Below are positions 1 to 8,881 of a stretch of 64,000 nucleotides of DNA, in pieces; within the stretch, counting starts at the first letter, position 1; each line of letters opens with the position of its first letter. The stretch covers positions 2,108,001 through 2,172,000 of the forward strand of contig NZ_CP177134.1 in NCBI RefSeq assembly GCF_046736045.1. The letters are read 5' to 3'. Source of the stretch: Leptospira_A sp046736045. Its GTDB lineage: Bacteria; Spirochaetota; Leptospiria; Leptospirales; Leptospiraceae. The notes beneath the pieces were generated by a model that saw nothing but the letters and a program-made list of their open reading frames with translations, was not told where the DNA came from and did no database searches. The translations under genes and the position numbers were made by a program.

Positions 1-2
1 AT

Positions 3-1748
3 TTGTTCGATGAAGAAAAAACACCTTCCCCCGAAAAGGAGGACGATTCACTTTTAGAATACGAACCGGAGTTTGAACTACCATCCGATCCTGAAAAAGA
101 TGCCGAATCGGAACTCGCAGAATTACCGGAAGTAAATTTATTCGATGAGTGGGAAAAAGAAGCCCAGGCGGAATCATCAAAACATCCGATCCAACCCCCG
201 GGAGAAGATGTTGCACCATCCGACAAACAGTTCTTATTTGATGATGAATCCGATTTTGGAACCGCTCCAATGGCACATCATCTTGCTTCTAAGAAGAGAA
301 TAGAAAACTATCAAGCAGTATTCGAAATTACAAAAGAAATCGCATCTTCCAATGAATTTTCCGAATATTTTGAAAACTTGGTTTATAGTATCATCGGTCA
401 AGTCGGTTGTTCTTCCGTTGTTGTATTTACATCTACAAATCCCGAAGTAACCAGATGGGATGCTGTGGAAGCCCAAGGTTTGAATCTAAAGGACAATTGG
501 TCTCTATTTTCTTCCGATGATATCTATCAAAGAATTTTGGACAGTGAAACGGTCATTTACGCTGGTGATTTGAAAAGATCCAGATTGCCTGAAAGAGAAT
601 TGACCATCTTAAATGAGTTAGATGCAGAGATTCTCGTTCCACTTCGCAATAAAGAAGAATGTTACGGATTTTTATCTTTAGGCAAACTAATCAATGGTGA
701 AGAATACATTACTGATGATTTGGAATTTGTTAAAATCGTCGGTGACATAGCCGGCTCGGTATTTACAAGAGTTGCCCAGTTTGAGAAATTAACAGAGGAA
801 TTGATCAACGCCAAACAAGTCATTGAAACAAATGAATCTGTCCTTCAATTTGCAAGAGAGTTCGCTTCCGTTCGTAAAATGGACGATGCATACGATCTTT
901 TGATCGAAAGCATTAAAAAGAAACTGGGAGTGAAACAATTTTCATTTTTAGTTTTGGATTCCGAAACCCGTTCCGATTATGTGATTTTCGGATCTAATTT
1001 CATTCTGCCGGAAAGAGCAAAGGATTTCAAACTCAGCAAAGATTCGGATATAGTCGGAATGGTTTCAAACGTTCCGGGTGTGTATAAACTGGAAAATTTT
1101 CGTGATGATGTTGAATTGAAATCCATATTTACAAATGATGAATTGGGTGTAATGTCCGAATTTACCATTCTGCCTATCATCAACTTAAATTGGTTAGTTG
1201 GTATGGTTGTCGTTCATTCCACCGGCAAACCCTGGACGGACATCACTCGCGATGTTGCAGTAGCAATGCTTGAAACGTCGGCTCCTGTTTTTGCGAATCT
1301 TTTGATTCTTTCCGAAAAAGAAGCATTATTCAGAAACCCATTCAACCCTCTTGAATCAAAAATCCTTTCGGAAATTGACAAAGCAAAGGATCTGAATTTA
1401 TCCTTCACTGTTTCTCTGTTTAAAATTCAAAATGTACCGAGAATGATCCATTTATTCGGTGCAGGGAAATTTGCACGTTATGCGGATACTTTGCGTAAAA
1501 CAATCATTGATCACATCGGAGAGAATGATTTTTTTACAAGAGTAGGTCAGGGTAAATTTGCAATTATTTTGCACGGCAAAGACAAAGAAGAATCTGAAAT
1601 TGTGATAAGAAAGATAAAATCCTCCTTCACTAAGAAAGATGATTTTTTCGACGCAAATTTCAAACCTTCCTATCGAATACTCACATTGGCATATCCTACG
1701 GATACAAAAGATAAAAATCAGTTTCTGGAAATGATCGAAGAAGCATAG
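3..1748 (+). CDS. GAF-GAF-degenerate GGDEF protein (5' end likely outside window)
   Basis: The frame is open to the window edge and the first possible start is a TTG at base 3, so the N-terminus is probably missing. Residues 1 to about 95 are acidic and proline-rich (likely disordered). Two GAF-like domains follow, at about 105-255 and 275-440. The C-terminal 135 residues have the GGDEF fold pattern, but the active-site loop reads RVGQGKF (residues 513-519) where an active cyclase has R-x-GGDEF. The domain is therefore not expected to make cyclic di-GMP, although the fold may still bind a nucleotide or a partner. The MBOAT acyltransferase gene begins 16 bases downstream on the same strand, so the protein may be a sensory or regulatory partner of that module. 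That role is inference from position only. Domain assignment is from motif reading, not a database search. Confidence 0.75.
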   Translation: MFDEEKTPSPEKEDDSLLEYEPEFELPSDPEKDAESELAELPEVNLFDEWEKEAQAESSKHPIQPPGEDVAPSDKQFLFDDESDFGTAPMAHHLASKKRIENYQAVFEITKEIASSNEFSEYFENLVYSIIGQVGCSSVVVFTSTNPEVTRWDAVEAQGLNLKDNWSLFSSDDIYQRILDSETVIYAGDLKRSRLPERELTILNELDAEILVPLRNKEECYGFLSLGKLINGEEYITDDLEFVKIVGDIAGSVFTRVAQFEKLTEELINAKQVIETNESVLQFAREFASVRKMDDAYDLLIESIKKKLGVKQFSFLVLDSETRSDYVIFGSNFILPERAKDFKLSKDSDIVGMVSNVPGVYKLENFRDDVELKSIFTNDELGVMSEFTILPIINLNWLVGMVVVHSTGKPWTDITRDVAVAMLETSAPVFANLLILSEKEALFRNPFNPLESKILSEIDKAKDLNLSFTVSLFKIQNVPRMIHLFGAGKFARYADTLRKTIIDHIGENDFFTRVGQGKFAIILHGKDKEESEIVIRKIKSSFTKKDDFFDANFKPSYRILTLAYPTDTKDKNQFLEMIEEA

Positions 1749-1764
1749 AGGAGCATACTCTTTT

Positions 1765-3174
1765 ATGTTGTTCAACTCGATACCGTTTTTAATCAGTTTT
1801 TTCTTCTTTTTCGTAATCTATTTTTTTCTAGATAGAAAAAAACAAAATATATTACTCTTGTTATACGGAATTTACTTCTATTCCTACTGGAACTGGAAGA
1901 TGACGATTCTTCTTTTATTTTCCATATTGGTAAACTATTTACTCGGAATTTATATTGAATCCGTAGTCGACTTAAGGATCAAAAAGAAAATTTTATATCT
2001 GGGCGTTTTCCTAAACCTGATTTTACTTGGTTGGTTTAAATATGCTCTTTTTCTGTTGGGGTTGATCGGTGACGGAATACATTTGTTCCATGAAGGGTTT
2101 AGTATATGGAAGCCGGAGATACTTCTGCCTGTAGGGATTTCATTCTATACATTTCATAATATTAGTTATTTGGTGGAAGTGGAAAGCTCCAGGATTAAAG
2201 CTTCCAGAAGCATCATCGAATTCGGTGTATATGATATTTTTTTTCCCTTATTATTGGCAGGCCCCATAGAAAGGCCGAATTCGCTTCTCCCTCAACTGGC
2301 AAAAGAGCGGACCGTTGAAACAAATACTTTTTTTCACGGACTAAGTATTGTTTGTTGGGGGATTTTTCAGAAAGCTGTGATCGCAGATCCATTGGCAAAG
2401 TTTGTGGATGGATCACTTTCAAATACCGATCAACTACCTGATGGGTTATTATGGGTGGTTGCTCCTGCGTTTGCCTTTCAGGTATATGCTGATTTTTCAG
2501 GTTACTCTAATTGTGCGAGAGGACTCGCTTATATGATGGGATTTCAATTGATGAATAATTTTCACAGGCCTTTTTTTGCAACGAACCCTTCCGAGTTTTG
2601 GCAAAGGTGGCATATCTCTCTTTCCAGCTGGCTTCGTGATTACGTATATATACCATTAGGTGGCAATAGATTCGGATTCTTACGTCAAAATATAAACATA
2701 CTGATTGTGTGGATTCTTGGAGGCTTATGGCACGGTGCCACCTATGGATATTTGATCTGGGGAATTTATCTCGGGTTGTGTATCGTCGTTTATAATGCGA
2801 TTAAGATCCGACTTCCTAAACATAGCTCCGGTTTCCTGAATTACTTTTTTAAATATTCCGGTCGGACTTTAACGTTTTTCAGTTTTGCATTCGGACTTTT
2901 GCTTTTTCGGGTGAATGATTTTCAAGATTTAATGGTTTGCATAAAAAATATTTTATCATTCTCCACGGAGACATTGAGCTGGACTTATGTTTTTATATTC
3001 GTTTTACCAATTATTATTTTTGATTTTTGGCAAGAAAAGGAACAAACGATGGAAACAGATTGGAAACTGACAGACAGACCGTATTTATTTCCTTGTGCAT
3101 TTGTGTTTGGCTTTTTAATATTTTCTCTCGTTTCGCCTTTCGCCAAACAAGAGTTTTTTTACTTTCAGTTTTGA
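1765..3174 (+). CDS. MBOAT family O-acyltransferase (AlgI/DltB-like)
   Basis: This is a 469-residue polytopic membrane protein. The MBOAT hallmark block EFWQRWHISLSSWLRDYVY lies near the middle. The motif GGLWHGATYG follows, with the invariant histidine at about residue 323. About ten hydrophobic segments are visible. Members of this family pass acetyl or other acyl groups across the cytoplasmic membrane to an extracytoplasmic acceptor such as alginate or teichoic acid, working with an SGNH/DltD/AlgX-type partner. The gene starting one base after this stop is exactly such a protein, so the two are probably a functional pair. The acceptor in a leptospire is unknown; LPS or another exopolysaccharide is a guess. 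The GAF/GGDEF-like gene directly upstream could belong to the same transcript. Confidence 0.88.
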   Translation: MLFNSIPFLISFFFFFVIYFFLDRKKQNILLLLYGIYFYSYWNWKMTILLLFSILVNYLLGIYIESVVDLRIKKKILYLGVFLNLILLGWFKYALFLLGLIGDGIHLFHEGFSIWKPEILLPVGISFYTFHNISYLVEVESSRIKASRSIIEFGVYDIFFPLLLAGPIERPNSLLPQLAKERTVETNTFFHGLSIVCWGIFQKAVIADPLAKFVDGSLSNTDQLPDGLLWVVAPAFAFQVYADFSGYSNCARGLAYMMGFQLMNNFHRPFFATNPSEFWQRWHISLSSWLRDYVYIPLGGNRFGFLRQNINILIVWILGGLWHGATYGYLIWGIYLGLCIVVYNAIKIRLPKHSSGFLNYFFKYSGRTLTFFSFAFGLLLFRVNDFQDLMVCIKNILSFSTETLSWTYVFIFVLPIIIFDFWQEKEQTMETDWKLTDRPYLFPCAFVFGFLIFSLVSPFAKQEFFYFQF

Positions 3175-3175
3175 T

Positions 3176-4243
3176 ATGAAAAAAATCCGCAACTCCATCC
3201 TCATATTGACATTCGCATCGTTGTTGATGTATTTTTTTTATCCGTTCCTCGTTCCTTACTGTGAAATCAGTTCGTATTATTGGTATTTGGATCGTAAAGA
3301 CAATTCCGATCTAACGAACCCGGAAGTTCTGGTTTTGGGTGATAGCCAGATCATCAGCGGAATTGCACCGGAGACTATTGCAGAGATGGAAAATATCAAT
3401 GTCGATAGTGTGATTTATGAACCAAGGCCCAGCGAACAACCGGAAGGTATGTTGGATAAATACTACCAATTGAAAAAACAATATCCTTCTATCCGGAAAG
3501 TTTATCTTAATATTTCGCCCATATCCGTTACAAGGAATTCCGTAACAGATGCACATAAACAATTGTATTTCAGTTTCGGAAAATTCAATATACATCAGTT
3601 AGTTGACGGGGATCTGAGAAAAGCTTATTTTTCTTCCGCTTACGATTTGATTTGGAAGTGGGCGATTGAAATATTTCCTTTTTTCGGGTTGAACGGAAAT
3701 ATTTCTTCGATAGTTTCCATTTTACCTTCCAACTCCCAGTTTTACGATTTCGATTCCAAAACAAACTCCACTCTTACCAAAAATCAGAGTCTGGATATTT
3801 TCAGTTCTAGAAAAAACGATTCCGCATACCTGAAGAAACATTGGAATGAAACGGGGCGATCGTGGGTGTGGAAAAATTATGGAACAACCAAACAAGAAAT
3901 AGATGATAGTTCTGTTTTTCCCAAAGGCAGCGCAATCGGATTTACCCGAAAGAGAGAGATTTCCATCCGGATATTCCGCAAATTGATTGGAGATGCAAAA
4001 AATTCGAAGATTGCGATTGTATGTTTGGATCTGCCTTTTTCATCTCCGTTGGAGAAAGATATGGAAGATCATGGAGTGACGCTTTTATTTGAAGCGGAAC
4101 TGGCTGAATTGAAAGATTGTCGATACATCCGGCCCGGAAGGGATGCATTCCAACAAAAAGATTTATTTGCGGATTGGACACACCTCAATGAAAAAGGAAG
4201 AGGTGTGTTGCACCAAATATTGCTTAGTTGGAAAAAGGATTAA
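3176..4243 (+). CDS. SGNH/DltD-like exported partner of the MBOAT acyltransferase
   Basis: This 355-residue protein has one N-terminal hydrophobic segment (about residues 7-25, an uncleaved anchor or signal) followed by an SGNH-type domain. Block I reads VLGDSQ with the candidate nucleophile Ser57. The C-terminal catalytic pair is DWTH with Asp333 and His336. That gives a complete Ser-Asp-His set, as in DltD, AlgJ and AlgX proteins that finish the transfer of an acyl group received from an MBOAT protein outside the membrane. The start codon lies one base after the MBOAT stop, so the genes are translationally coupled. Its stop codon overlaps the stop of the convergent small gene at 4240-4425. 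Specific substrate unknown. Confidence 0.78.
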   Translation: MKKIRNSILILTFASLLMYFFYPFLVPYCEISSYYWYLDRKDNSDLTNPEVLVLGDSQIISGIAPETIAEMENINVDSVIYEPRPSEQPEGMLDKYYQLKKQYPSIRKVYLNISPISVTRNSVTDAHKQLYFSFGKFNIHQLVDGDLRKAYFSSAYDLIWKWAIEIFPFFGLNGNISSIVSILPSNSQFYDFDSKTNSTLTKNQSLDIFSSRKNDSAYLKKHWNETGRSWVWKNYGTTKQEIDDSSVFPKGSAIGFTRKREISIRIFRKLIGDAKNSKIAIVCLDLPFSSPLEKDMEDHGVTLLFEAELAELKDCRYIRPGRDAFQQKDLFADWTHLNEKGRGVLHQILLSWKKD

Positions 4244-4425
4244 CGAACTAGTCCGATTTTTTTACCAACTGCGTGTAGGTTGATTCCCCAACCGAGTCCA
4301 AGAAATGATTTCGGAGTTAAAATCTCGTCAGTCGTCGGATCCCAAAGGTCTTTTACCAAAGCCTCGGTACTAATCTCTGTTCCATAAGGGATTCCCCAAA
4401 AATTTTTATCCTCTTGGTTTCTCAT
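4240..4425 (-). CDS. small DUF5808-like protein (61 aa)
   Basis: This is a 61-residue protein with a good ribosome binding site (AGGAGA about seven bases before the ATG). It contains the stretch TPKSFLGLGWGINLHAVGK, which resembles the G-W-x-x-N core that I associate with DUF5808 domains. No signal peptide or membrane segment is present. The gene lies 13 bases downstream of carA on the same strand and is probably co-transcribed with it. Its stop codon shares bases with the stop of the convergent SGNH gene. Function is unknown; the family assignment rests on one motif and is moderate. Confidence 0.7.
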   Translation of the reverse strand: MRNQEDKNFWGIPYGTEISTEALVKDLWDPTTDEILTPKSFLGLGWGINLHAVGKKIGLVR

Positions 4426-4438
4426 AACTTGTCTCCTG

Positions 4439-5527
4439 TTATCCTTTTTTTGTTTTGTTTACCATTTCATAAAATTCTTGAAAATGATACGCTGAATCAT
4501 GTGGGCCGGGACTCGCTTCCGGGTGGTATTGAACTGCCATTACGGGTAGTCCTACTTTTTTTAAACCTGCCACCGTATTATCAAATAAATTGATTCTTGT
4601 GATCGGAGTATCCTGATCGGAATCTTCCAATACATGAAATCCGTGGTTTTGTGATGTGATTTCTATTTTTTTCGTTTCTTCATTGCGAACCGGGTGATTC
4701 CCGCCTCGGTGACCAAACTTAAGTTTTGCGGTTTTCTTTCCCAATGCCAAGCCTATGATTTGATGGCCCAAACAAATTCCGAAAAGAGGTTTCTTTTCTT
4801 TCATAATCAGTTTTGCAGCATCAATCGCATAAGATAATGGCTCCGGATCTCCGGGACCATTCGAAAGAAAATAGGCATCGAAATTTTCAGATAATAATGT
4901 TTCCGCTTTTGTTTCCGCAGGGAAAACATGAACATTGAAACCGGCAGTATCCAGGAGTTTTAAAATATTTCTTTTTACACCAAAATCATAAACGGCAAGT
5001 TTATATTTGTTATTTGTATGATCGCCGAATTTATATTGTTCTTTTGTAGATACGACTTTGGCCAAGTCCGCACCTATCATGTTAGGCGCCGATTTCACTT
5101 TTTCCAAAAAACTTTCCGAATAAGCATCTGCAACAAAAATGCCCCCGGACATTGCTCCCGAATTTCGTATAATTCTCGTTAATCTTCTTGTATCGATTCC
5201 TTGTATGCCAGGAATTCCGAATCGAACCAGAAAATCTTTTAATGTTTCTTTGGATTGAAAATTGGAAGGCCTGGATACATATTCCTTTACGATCAGTCCC
5301 GATGCATGAATCGTGTCGGATTCCATGTCGTCCGGATTGATTCCGTAATTGCCGATCATCGGATAGGTCAGATTGATCATCTGACCTTTGTAAGACGGGT
5401 CAGTCAGAATTTCCTGGTAGCCAGCCATCGAGGTATTGAAAACAACCTCACCCAGAGAGGATGTTTCGGCACCGAAAGAAACCCCCTCCATCACGATTCC
5501 ATTTTCTAAAACTAAAAATGCCTTCAT
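4439..5527 (-). CDS. carA: carbamoyl-phosphate synthase small subunit (glutaminase)
   Basis: Glutamine-hydrolysing subunit of carbamoyl-phosphate synthase. It releases ammonia from glutamine and channels it to CarB for arginine and pyrimidine synthesis. The N-terminal CPSase domain shows LVLENGIVMEGVSFGA and the typical FNTSMAGYQEILTDPSY stretch. The class I amidotransferase domain has GICLGHQIIGLALG with the nucleophilic Cys and YHPEASPGPHDS with the catalytic His. I chose the ATG at 5527, giving 362 residues as is usual for the family. An upstream in-frame extension (to 5614) encodes an unlikely leader. The carB gene is not in this window. The 122-base leader 5528-5649 shows no attenuator that I could recognise. 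Confidence 0.96.
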   Translation of the reverse strand: MKAFLVLENGIVMEGVSFGAETSSLGEVVFNTSMAGYQEILTDPSYKGQMINLTYPMIGNYGINPDDMESDTIHASGLIVKEYVSRPSNFQSKETLKDFLVRFGIPGIQGIDTRRLTRIIRNSGAMSGGIFVADAYSESFLEKVKSAPNMIGADLAKVVSTKEQYKFGDHTNNKYKLAVYDFGVKRNILKLLDTAGFNVHVFPAETKAETLLSENFDAYFLSNGPGDPEPLSYAIDAAKLIMKEKKPLFGICLGHQIIGLALGKKTAKLKFGHRGGNHPVRNEETKKIEITSQNHGFHVLEDSDQDTPITRINLFDNTVAGLKKVGLPVMAVQYHPEASPGPHDSAYHFQEFYEMVNKTKKG

Positions 5528-5649
5528 TGATTTTCCATTCCGTCGGATGAGGCCAAAAGGGCGAACTAAAAGATAAAAAAAATAATGAGTAGTTTGCAAA
5601 AAATGACGATGCATTTCAGCCCGTGTTCATTGCAGGTATCTCCTTTTTG

Positions 5650-6285
5650 TTACTCCGCCAGATAATACCCTTTTTCCCGGTCGTAATAGAAATTCCCACG
5701 GATTTCTACCGTTTCCAGCCGATCCAATTTTTTCTTAAAACTAGCAGCCAGATTCGGGTCAATGCTGAGATGACTCCTTCGCCCGTTGGAAGTATAAACG
5801 ATTTGCCCGTTTTCTTCAGCTTCCACCACCTGTCCGTAAATCGCCCTCAGATTTGTTTTTTTTAAACTGGGGGGTTCTACCGAATATTTTTTTCTGATAT
5901 TCGGTTTTCCCACACAAAGCCAAATATCGGAGGTAAGAGACAACTGAGTTGCTTTCCCATCCACAAATAATCCGGATTCTTTACCGGAAAGATCGGAAAA
6001 AGTTTTCATGATATCCGAATCGCAATAAACTTTTTTGATCCTTTGGGAAGTGGAATCCTCATATTCAATAAATGGTTCCGGCCCGGATGTTTCCAATTGG
6101 ATCAATTTTCCTGAAAATCGAACAACTTTTCGTTCCCTTGCTTCTACAGAAAAACAGATTGCTACAATTATGGGCAAAAATAGCAAAAAAGCAGGGGCAG
6201 TTATGCTCTTAGTATGTTTTCCCAGAGATACCACTAGGTCTTTGGTGCAATGCGTCACAGATTCCATAAATTTTACATTTTTCAT
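5650..6285 (-). CDS. exported protein of unknown function
   Basis: This is a 211-residue protein that I do not recognise. A hydrophobic stretch at about residues 30-47 (APAFLLFLPIIVAICFSVEA) ends in an A-x-A-like site and suggests a signal peptide with a long polar N-region. A later in-frame Met (residue 7) is a possible alternative start. The remainder is polar, rich in lysine and in beta-type alternation, with two cysteines (in VYCDSD and WLCVGK) that could pair in the periplasm. The C-terminal half (about 140-205) contains a repeat-like stretch with GQVVEAEENGQIVY and EIRGNFYYDREKGYYLAE, reminiscent of small beta-barrel or OB folds. It lies upstream of carA in the same direction and is divergent from the ompL1 promoter. 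Confidence 0.6.
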   Translation of the reverse strand: MKNVKFMESVTHCTKDLVVSLGKHTKSITAPAFLLFLPIIVAICFSVEARERKVVRFSGKLIQLETSGPEPFIEYEDSTSQRIKKVYCDSDIMKTFSDLSGKESGLFVDGKATQLSLTSDIWLCVGKPNIRKKYSVEPPSLKKTNLRAIYGQVVEAEENGQIVYTSNGRRSHLSIDPNLAASFKKKLDRLETVEIRGNFYYDREKGYYLAE

Positions 6286-6304
6286 CCAAATTTAACAATT
6301 TTAT

Positions 6305-6333
6305 TTGACAGAAGATTTTTTACCGTCTAATGT
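6305..6333 (+). promoter_or_regulatory. candidate sigma-70 promoter of ompL1
   Basis: A perfect -35 hexamer TTGACA lies at 6305-6310. A 17-base spacer follows and then a weak -10 (TAATGT, 6328-6333). Transcription would start near 6340 and leave a leader of about 90 bases before the ompL1 ATG at 6431. Only the -35 and the spacing are convincing. Confidence 0.5.
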
Positions 6334-6430
6334 CCTTCCAATTGTCGGAACATTACTTATACATTGGCAAAAGTATGCTGACAAGGAAACCAAAATTCAG
6401 GAAAGAAAACTCACAAGGGGTAACCATCGA

Positions 6431-7333
6431 ATGTTGCACTCACTTCGTTTAGGTATAATGGGGATTCTGTTTTTAGCTGCGGCTGTTAGCCTAAGCGCAC
6501 AAGCAGGACCACGTTCTTATGTCATGTTCGGTATCGGGGGTCAATTTGATTTGGCTCAAATGGGCGGAACCATTTTAAAAGACGGACTTGACTCTCGCAG
6601 TCCTGTAAGGGACTCACAAGGTAATATAGCTGGTGGACAACAAAAAGCCATCTATGCGGAAAACACTTTAATTGGTCTGAACAGATCTACTAACGGTTTA
6701 GTAGGTGTGAAAGACAACGGAGCTATGACAGGATTAAACCTGAACGTAGGTTACGAGAAAGAAGGTATTTTCGGAATTAACAATCTCTTCTGGAGAATCA
6801 ACGTAAACTATACTACTAAAATTGCAGGTGGTTACACAACTTCCACTTTCGCAGGTTACAAGTGGTTAGAACAAGAGTGGAATTACACTGCTTGGACGGT
6901 TCCAACTTATTTAGGGATTAAACTTTTTAACGCTGCAAACGACACTGCTGTGTATGTTGCCGGTGGTGTGAACTACTACAGAGGCGGATGGGGAGTTGCA
7001 GGAACTATCGATGGAGACATTCTTAAGAATGCACTTCCTGGTGTTGCTGGTCCTGGTGGATCTTTTCTTAGTGATGCTCCTACTCCTGGGATCTACAAAG
7101 AAAACGCACAATTCCGCACTAGCGGATTCGGTTTGAACTGGTTGATCGGTGCTCAAACAAAAGTAGCAGAAAAAGGACATATCTTCTTTGAACTAGAAAC
7201 TATCCTTTCTGCAGGTATGGGAACTGCTGGAACAAGATCTGTGGGTGGGGCTTCTGCTCTTGCTCCTGTTGCGGCTTACCCAGTCGTAATCGGTGGTCAA
7301 ACCTACCGTTTCGGTTACAAACTCGAGCTATAA
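6431..7333 (+). CDS. ompL1: OmpL1-family outer membrane porin
   Basis: This 300-residue outer membrane beta-barrel matches Leptospira OmpL1, as I recall that sequence, along its full length. The mature N-terminus reads YVMFGIGGQFDLAQMGGTI followed by LKDGLD. The middle has AVYVAGGVNYYRGGW. The end reads FRTSGFGLNWLIGAQ, then KGHIFFELETILSAG and the terminal YPVVIGGQTYRFGYKLEL. A signal peptide covers residues 1-23 or so (cleavage after LSAQA or nearby). I chose the ATG at 6431 because AAGGGG lies about ten bases before it and because the signal peptide follows at once; the upstream extension to 6305 overlaps the promoter. OmpL1 is a transmembrane porin, exposed and immunogenic in pathogenic species. 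The loop regions here are shorter or different from the pathogen protein. It is probably transcribed with the lipoprotein gene 13 bases downstream. Confidence 0.88.
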   Translation: MLHSLRLGIMGILFLAAAVSLSAQAGPRSYVMFGIGGQFDLAQMGGTILKDGLDSRSPVRDSQGNIAGGQQKAIYAENTLIGLNRSTNGLVGVKDNGAMTGLNLNVGYEKEGIFGINNLFWRINVNYTTKIAGGYTTSTFAGYKWLEQEWNYTAWTVPTYLGIKLFNAANDTAVYVAGGVNYYRGGWGVAGTIDGDILKNALPGVAGPGGSFLSDAPTPGIYKENAQFRTSGFGLNWLIGAQTKVAEKGHIFFELETILSAGMGTAGTRSVGGASALAPVAAYPVVIGGQTYRFGYKLEL

Positions 7334-7346
7334 TCAGGAGATATAG

Positions 7347-8819
7347 ATGAAACGCAATTTTATAAAATTTACAGGCATTGCACTTGTTAGCGCACTCGCG
7401 TTAAGTGCATGTAAAAAAGAAGCCGTAAAAGAAGAGCCACTTTTAGCAGCTCTACTTTCTTCGGTTGTGAAAGCTGCTGCCAGTGGTAACTGCGCAATTA
7501 GTGTAAACCTAGCAGGTTTGTATTATGGAACAGTAGAGCAACTTTCGATCAATGGAGCTTTAGCTGCGATCCCTGCTGTTCAAACAGCATCTGCGGCATT
7601 TATTGCTCATTACAACAGTGTTAATGGAACTTCTATTACCATTGCAACATTGAATGCTGAGCCATATAATAAAAAGTATGATACTTTTTATACTGACAAA
7701 GATACTTGGAATGCAACTACAAGAGCAACTTTAGTAAATACTGTTGCTAACGATGCAACAGTAAATGGTGCAGTTGCTTCTTTGGCAACACTGAAATCGA
7801 TTAGAGGAACAGGTTTACTTGCTTGCGGGAGAATTCCACGTTCTTCTTGTTCTTTGTCTGGTTTAGGAACTACTGACCGTGCAACGGATATTAAAAACCA
7901 AGCTTCAGTTGCTGACACTTTGTTGAACAACCAAGCTTGTAAAAAATCTTCGACAACAGTTATCAATACCATCAAAGATACAATCTTTCGTGGATTACCT
8001 ACTGACACAACTGCTACAACTGCCGACGGAGTTGTTTATGTGAACTATGCTGCAAATGCTACAACTTTGGCATTTTCATCCAGTGATACAAACGCTGCTA
8101 CTGGTCTAGGTAACTATACACACCAACAAGGAAATACGATCTTAGCTTCCAATGCGTATCCTAAAGTTGGAGCATTGGTAACTCTTGGATTTGGTCAGTT
8201 GATGCCTGCAAAAGCAAAAACAGGTGATACTGCAACAGCATATTCACTTTCTGCTTCAGAATCAGTTAAAGGAACTAACATTGCTTTCACTACAGTAGAT
8301 TCTTGTGAATCTCTTGGTTTGGGAAATACTGGATTTGTGCCTACTGCGACTACTTACCTAACTTCCACGAAAGAGATTGTTTACGCTTTCTCAACTAACG
8401 GAACTGCAGCAGCTGCTTATGCTTCTGCAATTGGCGCTAACTTGACTGCTTCAGGAAAACCGGCAGCGGGTGTAGCTTCTACTACTGCGGCTGACATTCA
8501 AAAAGTAAACGATGCTTATGCATGTAACGCTTCCTTAAGAAGTGCTACATCTCTTCCACTTGCTATCGGTGGTGGAAAGCTGGATGTAATTCAAGCAGTA
8601 AGTGGAGATGGAAATAGCTCTGCACTTCTTACTACTTGTGTTTACGGTCAAACAACTGCTTTAAGAGCGACAGCAGCGGCTGTCGTATCTGCAGCGGATG
8701 ACTCTGGACTACCAGCAGCATTAGCAAACATTACTCATTGTCCAGCTACTGCTTCAACTGGTGCAGCAAAGTTTGCTGATACTGGGATTGAAACACTTTC
8801 TAACTTTCCTAACAACTAA
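7347..8819 (+). CDS. lipoprotein of unknown function, downstream of ompL1
   Basis: This 490-residue lipoprotein has a signal peptide ending in LALSAC, with the lipidated Cys at residue 22, followed by KKEAVKEE. An AGGAG-type ribosome binding site precedes the ATG. The mature protein is strongly enriched in Ala, Thr, Ser and Asn with several isolated cysteines (for example in SGNCAISVN, LLACGRIPRSSCSLSG, NNQACKKSS, VDSCESLG and YACNASLR). This composition points to a disulphide-containing surface or periplasmic protein. I recognise no domain. It follows ompL1 by 13 bases and is closed by a strong terminator, so the two form a bicistronic unit. A role alongside the porin at the outer membrane is inference. 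Confidence 0.8.
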   Translation: MKRNFIKFTGIALVSALALSACKKEAVKEEPLLAALLSSVVKAAASGNCAISVNLAGLYYGTVEQLSINGALAAIPAVQTASAAFIAHYNSVNGTSITIATLNAEPYNKKYDTFYTDKDTWNATTRATLVNTVANDATVNGAVASLATLKSIRGTGLLACGRIPRSSCSLSGLGTTDRATDIKNQASVADTLLNNQACKKSSTTVINTIKDTIFRGLPTDTTATTADGVVYVNYAANATTLAFSSSDTNAATGLGNYTHQQGNTILASNAYPKVGALVTLGFGQLMPAKAKTGDTATAYSLSASESVKGTNIAFTTVDSCESLGLGNTGFVPTATTYLTSTKEIVYAFSTNGTAAAAYASAIGANLTASGKPAAGVASTTAADIQKVNDAYACNASLRSATSLPLAIGGGKLDVIQAVSGDGNSSALLTTCVYGQTTALRATAAAVVSAADDSGLPAALANITHCPATASTGAAKFADTGIETLSNFPNN

Positions 8820-8847
8820 GATTTAGATTTTTCTATCTCTTAAATGG

Positions 8848-8881
8848 AAACCCTCAAAGTGAAAACTTTGGGGGTTTTTTT
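8848..8881 (+). terminator. rho-independent terminator of the ompL1-lipoprotein unit
   Basis: The stem ACCCTCAAAGT / ACTTTGGGGGT has ten or more pairs with one T-G wobble, a GAAA tetraloop and a run of seven T at 8875-8881. It lies 30 bases after the lipoprotein stop. The T-run overlaps the stop codon of the convergent pterin dehydratase gene. Confidence 0.9.

Noticed and set aside
5528..5649. Pyrimidine-type attenuator upstream of carA
   Set aside because: The 122-base leader has no convincing stem followed by a T-run, and no PyrR-like conserved loop could be recognised.
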